Positions 8,738-17,730 of a stretch of DNA of 64,000 bases are shown one piece after another. The DNA is from Taklimakanibacter albus (GTDB taxonomy: Bacteria; Pseudomonadota; Alphaproteobacteria; Rhizobiales; Aestuariivirgaceae). Position 1 is the first letter of the stretch; each line of letters opens with the position of its first letter. The stretch lies in NCBI RefSeq assembly GCF_016595235.1, contig NZ_JAENHL010000008.1:1200624-1264623 (forward strand), read 5' to 3'. A program made the translations under genes and the position numbers. The notes under the pieces were generated by a model. It did no database searches, was not told the origin of the DNA, and saw only the letters and a program-made list of their open reading frames with translations.

Positions 8738-9574
8738 CTACCCGATCACCGTCGGCATGACCCACCAACCGGGATAGGCGGCGGCGATGTCGCGGGCCGC
8801 CGCCTCCGCTACCGCGGTCGAGGCGAAGATGCCGAAGCAGGTGGCGCCCGATCCCGACATGCGGGCGAAGCGCAGTCCGGCCCTGTTTTGCAAAGCGGCG
8901 ATCACCTCGCCGATGACCGGCGCCACCGCCAGAGCGGGCGGGCTGAGATCGTTGCGGCAGGAGGCCGGATCGGCCCCCTCTTCCAGCCCGGCAAAGACCT
9001 TGTCGCCCGGCTTGAGGGCGAGCTTGGCGAAGACCTGCGCCGTCGCCACTTCGCGGCGCGGATTGACCAGCACGGCCGGCATCGGAGTCAGATCATTCAG
9101 CAGGTCGATGCGCTCGCCGATGCCGCGCATGCGGCAGCTCCTGCCCACCAGGCAGACCGGCACGTCGGCACCCAGGGAGGCTGCGAGCGCCGAAAGCTTG
9201 CCGGAGTCGATGTTCTCAGCCGACAGGGTGCGAAGCGCCCGCAAGGTTGCGGCGGCATCGGCCGATCCGCCGCCTATGCCCGACGCGACAGGCAGATGCT
9301 TTTCGAGCGTGATGCGGTATCTGGCCTCGTCTGCGAAGGTTTGCGCGAATCCGCGCGCCGCCTTCAGCACGAGATTGTCGGGCGCGCCACCGAGCCCGGC
9401 GGCGAAGGGGCCGGCAATATCGAGCGACCAGTCGTCCGCCCGCTCGAAAGTCAGGCGGTCGGCGATGCCGGCAAAGGCCACGATACTGTCAAGCTCGTGA
9501 TAGCCGTCCGGCCTGCGGCCGAGAACGTGCAGCGCCAAGTTGATCTTGGCGCGCGCCAGCTCGGTGTGCGGCAT
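8738..9574 (-). CDS. ispE: 4-diphosphocytidyl-2-C-methyl-D-erythritol kinase
   Basis: A 278-residue GHMP kinase. The N-terminal ARAKINLALHVLGRRPDGYH carries the catalytic Lys and substrate Tyr-His region, and the ATP loop LPVASGIGGGSADAAA is the GHMP motif. It phosphorylates CDP-ME in the MEP route to IPP/DMAPP, which supplies the prenyl synthase at 2.1-3.1 kb. The ATG at 9574 aligns with family N-termini; the in-frame ATG at 9595 lies within a REP-like palindrome and is unlikely. It lies downstream of the TPR gene and just upstream of the small exported-protein gene. Confidence 0.9.
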   Translation of the reverse strand: MPHTELARAKINLALHVLGRRPDGYHELDSIVAFAGIADRLTFERADDWSLDIAGPFAAGLGGAPDNLVLKAARGFAQTFADEARYRITLEKHLPVASGIGGGSADAAATLRALRTLSAENIDSGKLSALAASLGADVPVCLVGRSCRMRGIGERIDLLNDLTPMPAVLVNPRREVATAQVFAKLALKPGDKVFAGLEEGADPASCRNDLSPPALAVAPVIGEVIAALQNRAGLRFARMSGSGATCFGIFASTAVAEAAARDIAAAYPGWWVMPTVIG

Positions 9575-9590
9575 TGGGTCTTTTGCTTTG

Positions 9591-9636
9591 CGCATCGGGT
9601 TGTCCGAAAACCGCTTCGCACTTTTCGGCCCGATGC
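9591..9636. repeat. REP-like palindrome
   Basis: Outer arms GCATCGGG (9592-9599) and CCCGATGC (9629-9636) enclose inner arms CCGAAAA and TTTTCGG with the loop CCGCTTCGCAC. It belongs to the same family as the units at 41541-41702 and 47513-47561. It separates the TPR gene from ispE. Confidence 0.8.
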
Positions 9637-9637
9637 T

Positions 9638-11368
9638 TCAGCCGTTGTTTCCGGTCGGGGTGCCTTGCGCCGGCGTCACCGGCGGGTCGTCGGCCAGACC
9701 TTCCTTCAGCTTCTTCTCGATACGGGCGAGGTCTTCGGGCTCGGGCTTGTTGTCCTTGGCGTGCTGCCACTGGAAGCGGGCCTCGAGCTGGCGGCCGATG
9801 CGCCAATAGGCATCGCCCAGATGGTCGGCGATCACCGGATCGGCGGGCTTGAGCTCGACGGCACGCTCGAGCTGCTTCACCGCCTCCTCATATTCGCCGA
9901 GGCGGAAATGCGCCCAGCCGAGGCTGTCGACGATATAGCCGTCATTCGGTTTGAGCTCGACGGCCTTCCTCACCATGGCGATCGCCTCGGTGAGATTGAT
10001 CTTCTTATCGACCATCGAATAGCCGAGATAGTTGAGCACCATCGGCTGGTCGGGCTCGAGCTCGAGCGCCTTGCGGAAATCGGGCTCCGCCTTGTCCCAC
10101 TGCTTGGTGCGCTCAAAGGCGATGCCGCGATAATAGAAGACCGTCCAGTTCTCGCGCTCCGGCTTGGCGATCAGCGCGATGGCGGCGTTATAGGCATCGG
10201 CAGCGGGGGCGAATTCTTCATTGTTGCGATAGAGATTGCCGAGCGTGACCTGGGCGTCATAGTCCTTCGGATCGGTGGCGATCAGCGCCTTGAGCCGGGC
10301 CTTGGCTTCGTCCTTCTTTTCGAGCCGCTGCAGATTGACCGCGACTTCGAGATCGGCATTGGGCTTGAGCACCGAAGTCTTGTCGATCGCGTCATAGGCA
10401 TCGATCGAGCGCTGATAGGAGTTCATGCTCTCATAGATGTCGCCGAGCAGCGTCAGATTGATGTTGCGGTCGCCGGACACCGACAAAGCGAGCTGGGCAT
10501 AGGCCAGCGCCACTTCGAGCCCCTGGTCGTCCGACAGCGCGCTCGCCACCGAGAACAGCGCCTCGCTCATGCCGGCCTCGGGCGTCTTCACGAAGGCTTC
10601 CGGCTTCGTCCCCTTGTCGAGACTGTCCAAGGCCTGGCGGACCAGGGGGTTCTTCTCGGACGCCTGCAGGAACTGCTCATAGACCTTGCGCGCCTCGTCC
10701 TTGCGGCCGTTGCGCTCGAGATAATTGCCATAGGCCTGAACGACGCGCAACGAATTGCCGGCCTGGGCGAAGGCCTTCTTGTAGAAACTGTCGGCGCGGA
10801 TATTGGCGCCGAGATAATCGGCAATCAGTGCGCCGTGATAGGATTTGAAGTTCTCGAGCGACTCGTTCTGGTCGAGCTTGTCGAGGGTATTGAAGGCCTG
10901 GGCCTGGTTGCCCTGCGCCGCATAGGTCCAGGCGGTGAGCAATGTGGCGGTCAATTCGCCGATCGGCGTATAGGCGGCCTTCTTGAAGTTTTCGCGCGCC
11001 TTGACGAAGCGCTTCAGGCGGACATCGCGCAGCCCCAGAACGAAACGCGCCATGCGGTGCTGGCTGTTGAAGCTCAGGACCCGCTCGGCATAGTCCTCGG
11101 CGCTGGCGACCTTGCCGTCCGAGAGGTCGAAGATGAAGACCCGCTCGATGAGCACGGCATTGTTGGGATCGTCACGCAGGGCCTGCTGGAAATACTGCCC
11201 GGCGGCATCCATGTCGCGCTGCTTGCCGGCGAAACGGCCGGCCAGATAGCTGCCGGAGAGCGAGGTTCCTTCGACGTCGATATCTTCGTAACCCGCCTGG
11301 GCGGGGAGGGCGGCAAAAAACAGGCCGAAGGCCAGCGCCGGCAGCATCCGGCTAAGAGGCTTTGTCAT
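9638..11368 (-). CDS. Exported tetratricopeptide-repeat protein
   Basis: A 576-residue protein with a signal peptide (MLPALAFGLFFAALPAQAG, cleaved near 26) followed by about twelve TPR-like repeats through to residue 550. The best are in the last third, e.g. KALELEPDQPMVLNYLGYS and KAVELKPNDGYIVDSLGWA. The C-terminus is acidic and proline-rich. TPR proteins of this type sit next to ispE in many Alphaproteobacteria. They are periplasmic or outer-membrane associated scaffolds; no enzymatic role is expected. It lies after a strong terminator of the preceding TadG-like gene and so needs its own promoter in 11369-11475. Confidence 0.85.
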   Translation of the reverse strand: MTKPLSRMLPALAFGLFFAALPAQAGYEDIDVEGTSLSGSYLAGRFAGKQRDMDAAGQYFQQALRDDPNNAVLIERVFIFDLSDGKVASAEDYAERVLSFNSQHRMARFVLGLRDVRLKRFVKARENFKKAAYTPIGELTATLLTAWTYAAQGNQAQAFNTLDKLDQNESLENFKSYHGALIADYLGANIRADSFYKKAFAQAGNSLRVVQAYGNYLERNGRKDEARKVYEQFLQASEKNPLVRQALDSLDKGTKPEAFVKTPEAGMSEALFSVASALSDDQGLEVALAYAQLALSVSGDRNINLTLLGDIYESMNSYQRSIDAYDAIDKTSVLKPNADLEVAVNLQRLEKKDEAKARLKALIATDPKDYDAQVTLGNLYRNNEEFAPAADAYNAAIALIAKPERENWTVFYYRGIAFERTKQWDKAEPDFRKALELEPDQPMVLNYLGYSMVDKKINLTEAIAMVRKAVELKPNDGYIVDSLGWAHFRLGEYEEAVKQLERAVELKPADPVIADHLGDAYWRIGRQLEARFQWQHAKDNKPEPEDLARIEKKLKEGLADDPPVTPAQGTPTGNNG

Positions 11369-11475
11369 CAGAAATCTTTCTGCTCGCAGAAGCGCTATGC
11401 TTCGCGATTCAGGACATAAAATGAGGTTTTTTCAGGATCGCCGCAAGAGGCGCCTGTCTGGGACGCTATATACTC

Positions 11476-11509
11476 AAGAAAAAGGGGCGTTTCACCTGGA
11501 AACGCCCCT
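11476..11509 (-). terminator. Rho-independent terminator
   Basis: On the minus strand AGGGGCGTTT (11509-11500) pairs exactly with AAACGCCCCT (11492-11483) around a 7-base loop and is followed by TTTTTCTT. It lies 32 bases after the stop of the TadG-like gene and isolates it from the TPR gene. Confidence 0.9.
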
Positions 11510-11540
11510 CGAGTCTGCAAGTCGCCCCCGGTGGTAAGGG

Positions 11541-13217
11541 TTACTTGCTCAGATACATGGTCTTCAGACGGGCGCCGATGGCTTTAAAGGCGTCCTTGAG
11601 CTCCGTGCCATTGGCGGCATCGATGTAATAGCCCTCGCTGGTGGCGCAGGACTTCAGGAGCGTTTTCGCCGCGGAGGGGGCCTGGAAGGCGATCGTGTAG
11701 ACTTCGATGCTGGGAATAGTCTTGGCCTTGTTCTTCGGATCTTCGCGGGGCTCGGCATTGGCCTTGAGATTGGTGCAAGCGGTCGTGAGCTTGGAATCGA
11801 GCTGGCTATTCGCGCTGCTCGAGTTGGTGGTGCCGAAGCGATTCTTGGCGGTTGGCGCCGTGGCAAAGCCATAGGCGGTATAATAGGAGCCGTTCAGGCT
11901 GTTGAGGCCGGCGCCAACATCGTTCTCGCCATCGGTCATGAACACGAGAACCTTACGCCATTTCTTGTCGGTATAGGCGGCCCCCTCCGTGAAAGGCAGG
12001 TTCGGCGACATGACGCGCCAGCCCCACATCAGTCCTTCCGGGAGGACCGTGCTGCCGCGCGCCTGCATCGCATCGATGCCGGATTCAATAACGGACCGAT
12101 CGGTGGTGAGCGGCACGATCGCCGAGGCCGCGCAATTGGACCACGGACCAGTCGCCCCGGTCAGGCTGGTGAAGGTCTTCGTGGCATATTTCACCTGGTT
12201 GGCCTGACGCTTCGCGTCGGTCTTCGAGCCCGTCAGGTCTTTCTCCTCGTTGCTCTGCGAAATGTAGTTATTGTAGAATGAATCGGGTTCATCGGGCGCC
12301 ATATAGGGCGTGAACAGCGTGTCTCCCGTCGCAGCAGTCGGCACCGTGTCGTTAACAGCGAGATTACCGAGGCGCGCTTCGACGCAACCGTTCCATGGCA
12401 AGGGAACCGTCTGCCCCTTGGAGTTGACATACTTCATGTCATTCCAGGCCTGCATATTGTGATAGTTCGTGTCGGTGAAATTGACCTTGGACACCGAGGC
12501 CTTGCCCGTCGTGTCGATCCACCCGCTATTGAGCTTGTCGGCACCGACATTCACAGATCCCGAGAAGGGAACCAGCGCGAATTTGACCTTGCTGTCCGAC
12601 TTCGCATCGCCCAGGACCGTCGTGATGAGATCCTTCGCGGCCTGCTTGGCATCGCGGAGCCTGTTGTTCTGATCCATCGATCCCGTGGTGTCCATCACAA
12701 GAATGATCTCGATATTCTCCGAGATTCCGCCCTGCAAATTCACTTCGGCGCGTGCGTCGATATCGACGGTCTTGTAGCCGACGAGCCCCATGAGCGTCGT
12801 CGGATAGAGCTTCTGGCCCGTGACGGTAAGGGTCGTGTCGGTCACGTCGACCGTGATGGTGGCTTCGGCTCCCTCGTCGGCGTAATTGCTCTTCACGTAA
12901 TTGCGCGCGAGATTCTCAAGTTCCTTCTTGCGCGTTGCTTTCTGCGCCGTGGTGAGGCCCGCCATGTTGACTTTGTCCGAGGAGGCGGCGGCCAGGGCAG
13001 CGGAATCGACCGCCACCTGCAGAGTATTATGGCTGCGCGACGCCCGCGCCGTGTCGATGGCGACGCCCGCCGCGACCAGCAGCGGAAGCGCCGCGAGCGC
13101 CGTGAATATCGCGACATTGCCGCGCGCATCACCGGCAAAACGGTGCAGAAGGCGAGCGCTTTTCGATTTCGAGGAATGGTTCGTCACTTGTCTTGCGCCC
13201 TTTGGAAAGTCGTCCAT
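11541..13217 (-). CDS. TadG-like protein with von Willebrand factor A domain
   Basis: A 558-residue protein. Residues 26-80 form the TadE/TadG-type N-terminus (AGDARGNVAIFTALAALPLL, one helix at 36-54, then a helical DSAALAAA segment). A VWA domain starts near 170 with the MIDAS motif DTTGSM at 176-181 and continues to the C-terminus with a later FMTDGENDV. Such proteins are anchored pilus-assembly or surface proteins of the tight-adherence type. No other tad genes are present, so it is an orphan. The ATG at 13217 has no clear ribosome site; a GTG at 13187 is an alternative. A 20-bp AT-rich palindrome lies about 50 bases upstream. Confidence 0.82.
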   Translation of the reverse strand: MDDFPKGARQVTNHSSKSKSARLLHRFAGDARGNVAIFTALAALPLLVAAGVAIDTARASRSHNTLQVAVDSAALAAASSDKVNMAGLTTAQKATRKKELENLARNYVKSNYADEGAEATITVDVTDTTLTVTGQKLYPTTLMGLVGYKTVDIDARAEVNLQGGISENIEIILVMDTTGSMDQNNRLRDAKQAAKDLITTVLGDAKSDSKVKFALVPFSGSVNVGADKLNSGWIDTTGKASVSKVNFTDTNYHNMQAWNDMKYVNSKGQTVPLPWNGCVEARLGNLAVNDTVPTAATGDTLFTPYMAPDEPDSFYNNYISQSNEEKDLTGSKTDAKRQANQVKYATKTFTSLTGATGPWSNCAASAIVPLTTDRSVIESGIDAMQARGSTVLPEGLMWGWRVMSPNLPFTEGAAYTDKKWRKVLVFMTDGENDVGAGLNSLNGSYYTAYGFATAPTAKNRFGTTNSSSANSQLDSKLTTACTNLKANAEPREDPKNKAKTIPSIEVYTIAFQAPSAAKTLLKSCATSEGYYIDAANGTELKDAFKAIGARLKTMYLSK

Positions 13218-13264
13218 CGCATGGGCGCAAACTAGGCAGGCATCATGTGCGAGGGCTTGCCAGT

Positions 13265-13284
13265 TTGATTAAAACTTTAATCAA
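13265..13284. promoter_or_regulatory. Perfect AT-rich palindrome upstream of the TadG-like gene
   Basis: TTGATTAAA and TTTAATCAA are exact reverse complements around AC. In GC-rich DNA this AT-rich dyad stands out, and it lies 48-67 bases before the TadG-like start, a position suited to an operator or promoter element. The binding protein is unknown. Confidence 0.5.
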
Positions 13285-13393
13285 CTCGTGGAAAACCCGC
13301 GCTTATTGACCGTGTGACTAAGCGGTGTTGAAACCCCGCGAATAAGATTCGCAGTTTATTCCTAGCCAGCTCAGATGGAGCCGAGATGGGAAG

Positions 13394-15055
13394 CTACATA
13401 TTCGGGTAGTTCGGACCTTCGCCGCCCTGCGGCACCACCCAGTTGATGTTCTGCGAGGGATCCTTGATGTCGCAGGTTTTGCAGTGGACGCAATTCTGGT
13501 GGTTGATCTGGAAGCGCATGTCCTTGCCGGCTTCGCCCACCACCTCATAGACGCCGGCCGGACAGTAACGCTGCGCCGGCTCCGCCCAGTTCGGCAGATT
13601 GACGCCAATCGGGATGGACGGATCCTTGAGCTTCAGATGCGACGGCTCGTCTTCCTCGTGATTGGTCGCCGAGAAGGCCACATTGGTCAGACGGTCGAAG
13701 GAAATGATGCCGTCGGGCTTGGGATAGTCGATCGGCTTCATCTGGGACGCAGGCTTCAGCGTCGCATAATCGGGCTTGCTGTGTTTCCAGGTGCCGAAGC
13801 CGAAGCCGAAGAGCTGATTCAGCCACATATCGGCGCCGCCCAGCGCCAGGCCGCCGACCAGGCCGAGCTTCGACCACATCGGCTTCACATTGCGCACCCG
13901 GCTCAGATCCTCATAGACCCATGACTTCTCGTAAGCCTGCTCATAGGCTTCGAGCTCATCGCCGGCGCGTCCCGCCTGGAGCGCCTTGAAGGCCGCTTCG
14001 GCGGCGAGCATGCCGGTCTTCATCGCATTATGCGAACCCTTGATGCGCGGCACGTTGACGAAGCCGGCCGAGCAGCCGATCAGCGCGCCGCCGGGGAAAT
14101 AGAGCTTCGGCACCGATTGCAGGCCGCCTTCGGTGATGGCGCGCGCGCCATAAGCGACGCGGCGGCCGCCGCGCAGCACCGGCTCGATCAGCGGGTGATG
14201 CTTGAAACGCTGGAACTCCATATAGGGGAAGAGATGCGGGTTCTCGTAGTTCAGGTGAACGACGAAGCCGATCGACACGAGATTGTTCTCGAGATGATAC
14301 ATGAAGGAGCCGCCGCCCGCCTTGAGGCCGAGCGGCCAGCCCATCGTGTGGGTGACCTGGCCTTGCTTGTGGTTCTCGGGCAGCACTTCCCAGAGCTCCT
14401 TCATGCCGAGGCCGAACTTCTGCGGCTGCTTGCCTTCCGACAGATTGAACTTGGCGATGATCTCCTTGGCGAGCGAGCCCCTGACGCCTTCGGCGATGAA
14501 GACATATTTGCCGTGAAGCTCCATGCCGGGCTGGAAATCGGCCTTGTGCGAACCGTCCTTGGCGATGCCGAAGACGCCGGCGACGACGCCCTTTACCGAG
14601 CCGTCCTCGCGATAGAGAACCTCGGAACAGGCGAAGCCCGGATAGATCTCGACACCCAGCGCCTCGGCCTGCTGCGCCAGCCAGCGGCAGACATTGCCAA
14701 GCGAGACGGCATAATTGCCGTGATTGTTCATGAGCGGCGGCATCATGATATTGGGCAGGCGCATGGCGCCCTGCGGGCCCAGAACATAAAAGCGGTCGTC
14801 GGTGACCTCGGTATTGAGCGGCGCTCCCTTTTCCTTCCAGTCAGGGATCAGCTCATTGAGGGCGATCGGGTCCATCACCGCGCCGGAGAGGATATGGGCG
14901 CCGACTTCGGAACCCTTTTCGAGTACGCAGACCGACACGTCATGGCCGGTTTCGGCGGCGAGCTGCTTCAATCGTATGGCGGCCGAGAGCCCGGCAGGCC
15001 CCGCCCCTACGATAACGACGTCATACTCCATGGCTTCACGCTGGACGTCTTCCAC
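13394..15055 (-). CDS. Electron-transfer flavoprotein-ubiquinone oxidoreductase
   Basis: A 553-residue ETF-QO. The FAD-binding GAGPAG is at 17-22. The single [4Fe-4S] cluster ligands near the C-terminus are Cys498, Cys522, Cys525 and Cys528 (NCVHCKTCDIKDP). It passes electrons from reduced ETF, which collects them from acyl-CoA dehydrogenases and other flavin dehydrogenases, into membrane ubiquinone. The window also encodes an acyl-CoA dehydrogenase that would need this route. The GTG start at 15055 follows GGGAGA; an ATG eight codons later is an alternative. It is divergent from the uracil-DNA glycosylase gene across about 100 bases. Confidence 0.94.
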   Translation of the reverse strand: MEDVQREAMEYDVVIVGAGPAGLSAAIRLKQLAAETGHDVSVCVLEKGSEVGAHILSGAVMDPIALNELIPDWKEKGAPLNTEVTDDRFYVLGPQGAMRLPNIMMPPLMNNHGNYAVSLGNVCRWLAQQAEALGVEIYPGFACSEVLYREDGSVKGVVAGVFGIAKDGSHKADFQPGMELHGKYVFIAEGVRGSLAKEIIAKFNLSEGKQPQKFGLGMKELWEVLPENHKQGQVTHTMGWPLGLKAGGGSFMYHLENNLVSIGFVVHLNYENPHLFPYMEFQRFKHHPLIEPVLRGGRRVAYGARAITEGGLQSVPKLYFPGGALIGCSAGFVNVPRIKGSHNAMKTGMLAAEAAFKALQAGRAGDELEAYEQAYEKSWVYEDLSRVRNVKPMWSKLGLVGGLALGGADMWLNQLFGFGFGTWKHSKPDYATLKPASQMKPIDYPKPDGIISFDRLTNVAFSATNHEEDEPSHLKLKDPSIPIGVNLPNWAEPAQRYCPAGVYEVVGEAGKDMRFQINHQNCVHCKTCDIKDPSQNINWVVPQGGEGPNYPNM

Positions 15056-15155
15056 AGTCTTCTCCCTATAGGCGCAATCGTTTCCGGCCTGTTATAGTGT
15101 CAGGCCCCGGAGGCGCAAGCCACCGTTTATGGACATTTGAGGCGAAGAAAACGAC

Positions 15156-15986
15156 ATGAGGGCAGCGGAAGCAGCGGCCGCCATCGAGTGGCTGGTCGAG
15201 ATGGGCGCGGACGAAATCATCGGTGCGGAGCCGGTGAACCGTCTCGTGGCGCCGCCGCCTCAGGCCGCGCCGGCCCCGCAAGCGGTGCGGCCCGCGACTT
15301 CTGCCCTCGCCCGCCCCAGCCTGATCCGGCCCGCCGCGCCGGCCACCGACATGCGTGCCGCCACGCCGGCCTCCGCCGGCAACAGCGACGCAGCGGCACT
15401 GGCGGCGCAATGCGCGACGCTCGCCGATATCGAGCAGGCCTTGATGCGCTATGACGCCTGCCCGCTCAAGAAGACGGCGACCAATCTGTGTTTCGCCGAC
15501 GGCAATCCGGACGCGCCGGTGATGCTCATCGGCGAGGCGCCCGGGCGCGACGAGGACATCCAGGGCAAGCCATTCGTCGGCCGCTCCGGCCAGCTTCTCG
15601 ACCGCATGCTGAAGGCCATCGGCCTGGCGCGCCACAATGAGAAGCCGGAAGAGGCGGTCTATATTTCCAATGTCATCTTCTGGCGCCCGCCTGGCAACCG
15701 CACGCCGACCGACCAGGAAACGCTGATGTGCCTGCCCTTCCTCAAGCGCGCCATCGAAATCAAGAAACCGCGCTACATCGTGTGCCTCGGCGCCACACCG
15801 ACGCAGCGTCTCATTGGCAAATCCGAGGGCATCCTGAAGCTCAGAGGCCGCTGGTTTGATTTCGGCGGCATTCCCCTCCTCGCGACCTTGCATCCGGCTT
15901 ATCTGCTGCGCCAGCCGGCGCAGAAGCGCCTCGCCTGGCGCGATCTTCTTTCCCTCCAGCAGAAGCTCAAAGCCGATGCCCATTAA
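15156..15986 (+). CDS. Uracil-DNA glycosylase, family 4 type
   Basis: A 276-residue enzyme. Residues 1-90 are a low-complexity Ala/Pro extension common in alphaproteobacterial members; the catalytic domain covers about 95-270. Motif 1 is GEAPGRDED and the later His motif is HPAYLLRQ. The enzyme removes uracil from DNA to start base-excision repair; family-4 members often hold a [4Fe-4S] cluster, and candidate ligands include the Cys in DACPLKK and in NLCFADG. The stop overlaps the LysE-type gene by 11 bases. Confidence 0.9.
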   Translation: MRAAEAAAAIEWLVEMGADEIIGAEPVNRLVAPPPQAAPAPQAVRPATSALARPSLIRPAAPATDMRAATPASAGNSDAAALAAQCATLADIEQALMRYDACPLKKTATNLCFADGNPDAPVMLIGEAPGRDEDIQGKPFVGRSGQLLDRMLKAIGLARHNEKPEEAVYISNVIFWRPPGNRTPTDQETLMCLPFLKRAIEIKKPRYIVCLGATPTQRLIGKSEGILKLRGRWFDFGGIPLLATLHPAYLLRQPAQKRLAWRDLLSLQQKLKADAH

Positions 15987-16602
15987 CACGACAGACCTCC
16001 TGGTCTTTCTCACCGCCGCGCTGACCCTCAATCTCACGCCCGGCAATGACATGATGTATGTGCTGGGCCAGTCGATCAAAGGCGGCGCCAGATCGGGGAT
16101 AGCCGCGAGCTTCGGCATCGCCACCGGCTCGTTCATCCATCTGGTGCTGGTGGCGCTCGGCATCGCGGTGGTCCTCACGCAATATCCCGCCATCTTCGAT
16201 GCGATCCGTTGGGCAGGTGCCGCCTATCTCGTCTGGATCGCCTACAAGACGCTGACCACGCCGATCGGCAATCTTCAGACGGAAGGCCGGCAACGCAGCC
16301 TCTTCGCCGCCTGGCGCGACGGCGTGCTGGTCAACGTGTTCAACCCGAAGACGATCATCTTCATGTTCGCCTTCCTGCCGCCCTTCATCCGGCCGGAGAA
16401 CGGCGCGCCGCTCATGCAGCTCTTCATTCTCGGCATGATCTTCAATATCGGCGGCACGGCGATCAACTGCCTGGTAGCCGCCTTCGCCGGCAAGATCGGC
16501 GAGATGCTGGCGCAGAGCCGCACCATCGCGCGCGTCTTCTCTCTTCTCTCGGCCTCGCTGTTCCTCATCCTCGCCGCCCGCATGGCTTTCGAACGGCGCT
16601 GA
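15976..16602 (+). CDS. LysE/RhtB-family amino-acid exporter
   Basis: A 208-residue membrane protein with about six helices. The N-terminal [18 protein letters not shown] is the LysE/RhtB signature, with the conserved N-x-TPG-x-(D/N). Members export basic or neutral amino acids by proton exchange; the substrate cannot be inferred. The ATG at 15976 lies inside the glycosylase gene (11-base overlap) and suggests coupled translation. moaB starts five bases after the stop. Confidence 0.85.
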   Translation: MPINTTDLLVFLTAALTLNLTPGNDMMYVLGQSIKGGARSGIAASFGIATGSFIHLVLVALGIAVVLTQYPAIFDAIRWAGAAYLVWIAYKTLTTPIGNLQTEGRQRSLFAAWRDGVLVNVFNPKTIIFMFAFLPPFIRPENGAPLMQLFILGMIFNIGGTAINCLVAAFAGKIGEMLAQSRTIARVFSLLSASLFLILAARMAFERR

Positions 16603-16607
16603 ATCTC

Positions 16608-17156
16608 ATGACGCAGACCTCATCTCCCCGTCCCTTCATTCCGGTGCGCATCGCGGTGCTGACCGTGTCCGATACGCGCATACTCGCCACCGACAGATCA
16701 GGCGATACGCTCGCCGAGCGCATCACGGAAGCCGGCCACACGCTCAGTGATCGCCAGATCGTCAAGGACGATGTCCGCGCCATCCGCGCACTGGTGCGCA
16801 AATGGCTGAAGCGCACGGATCTCGACGTCGTCATCTCGACCGGAGGAACCGGCCTCACTGGGCGCGACGTCACGGTGGAAGCGATGCGGCCGTTGTTCGA
16901 GAAGGAGATCGAAGGCTTCGGCGTCGCCTTCCACATGATCTCGTTCCAGAAGATCGGCGTCTCGACGGTCCAGTCGCGCGCCACCGCGGGCGTGGCGCAA
17001 GGAAAATACATCTTCTGCCTGCCGGGCTCACCCGGCGCCTGCCGCGATGGCTGGGACGGCATCCTCAAGAGCCAGCTCGATTATCGTCACCTGCCGTGCA
17101 ATTTCGTCGAGATCATGCCGAGGCTCGACGAGCACCTCAAGCGGCGCAAGGGATGA
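16608..17156 (+). CDS. moaB: Molybdenum cofactor biosynthesis protein B
   Basis: A 182-residue MoaB/MogA-family protein. It has the molybdopterin-binding STGGTGLTGRDVT region and the LPGSPGACRDGW motif. MoaB-type proteins adenylate molybdopterin before metal insertion, or act in tungsten cofactor assembly. The ATG at 16608 follows the LysE-type stop closely, giving a three-gene unit. The last 55 bases of the gene are duplicated about 568 bases downstream as a decayed fragment (17667-17720). Confidence 0.9.
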   Translation: MTQTSSPRPFIPVRIAVLTVSDTRILATDRSGDTLAERITEAGHTLSDRQIVKDDVRAIRALVRKWLKRTDLDVVISTGGTGLTGRDVTVEAMRPLFEKEIEGFGVAFHMISFQKIGVSTVQSRATAGVAQGKYIFCLPGSPGACRDGWDGILKSQLDYRHLPCNFVEIMPRLDEHLKRRKG

Positions 17157-17168
17157 TGGCTCCCCGCC

Positions 17169-17531
17169 TCACTTCTTGAAGCGATTGAACGTAATCCTCT
17201 TGATAGACGCACCAGGGGCCTCGCTGTCTTCGGCGAGTTCGAAATAGCGTTCAGCACGCTTGACGATCCTGCTGCAGGTCGCTTCGGGCCCCGGATCGAG
17301 GCTGATGGTGATGCAGTAGGCGGATCTGTCCGGCTTGAATGACCAGGTGCCGCTATAGCTTTGGCCGTCGCGCGACACGAGGATGCTGCCTCTTGGATAA
17401 AAAGCGTATTGCGCCCCGCTTTCGAATTCGACCAGAGCACCGCGAAGCTTGACTGTCACATTCTCTTCGGCGGGTGCGGCAAGAACCGGGGTCGCCAGAA
17501 GGGCGAGCGACAATAGACACACGATGCGCAT
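17169..17531 (-). CDS. Small exported protein, paralogue A
   Basis: A 120-residue protein with a signal peptide (MRIVCLLSLALLATPVLAAP). The mature part contains GALVEFESGAQYAFYPRG, a Trp-rich GTWSFKP turn, two cysteines and a basic C-terminus ITFNRFKK. Over its full length it aligns without obvious gaps to the neighbour at 17731-18093, also 120 residues; the genes are offset by exactly 562 bases. Longer upstream starts are rejected because the paralogue begins at the signal peptide. A 16-bp dyad lies 111-126 bases upstream. I do not recognise a family; cell-envelope localisation is inferred. Confidence 0.7.
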   Translation of the reverse strand: MRIVCLLSLALLATPVLAAPAEENVTVKLRGALVEFESGAQYAFYPRGSILVSRDGQSYSGTWSFKPDRSAYCITISLDPGPEATCSRIVKRAERYFELAEDSEAPGASIKRITFNRFKK

Positions 17532-17641
17532 GAACCACCTCATTTGTCCGGATACGGAATAACTTCCAACAGCAAGGACGCAGGCCAGCTTTCGCGTCCA
17601 TCGCGATATCTCCAAATGTGCCACAGAGGTAGGCGAATACA

Positions 17642-17657
17642 CCTCTCAGACGAGAGG
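17642..17657. promoter_or_regulatory. 16-bp dyad CCTCTC-AGAC-GAGAGG
   Basis: A perfect 6-4-6 dyad 111 bases upstream of paralogue A. It shares CCTCTCAGACG with the box at 18608-18623 and the pattern with the perfect dyad at 18724-18739 before the LuxR-type gene. Probably a regulator binding site. Confidence 0.55.
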
Positions 17658-17666
17658 CCTCCGCAG

Positions 17667-17720
17667 CAATTTGTTCGAGAACATGCCGAGCTCGACGAGC
17701 ATCTGCTGCGGCGCAAGGGG
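17667..17720 (+). pseudogene. Duplicated 3' end of moaB
   Basis: This stretch is nearly identical to the last bases of moaB (17099-17153). Read in the matching frame it encodes a version of the MoaB tail, LDEHLLRRKG versus LDEHLKRRKG, with a one-base deletion and no start. It lies directly downstream of paralogue B exactly as the real moaB end lies downstream of paralogue A, so it marks the edge of a tandem duplication. Confidence 0.8.
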
Positions 17721-17730
17721 GTAGATCAGA

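Noticed and set aside
12459-13235. Long plus-strand open frames opposite the TadG-like gene and similar antisense frames over many genes
   Set aside because: They are GC-rich shadow frames with repetitive Arg/Gly/Asp/His composition, no recognisable domain and no ribosome sites.
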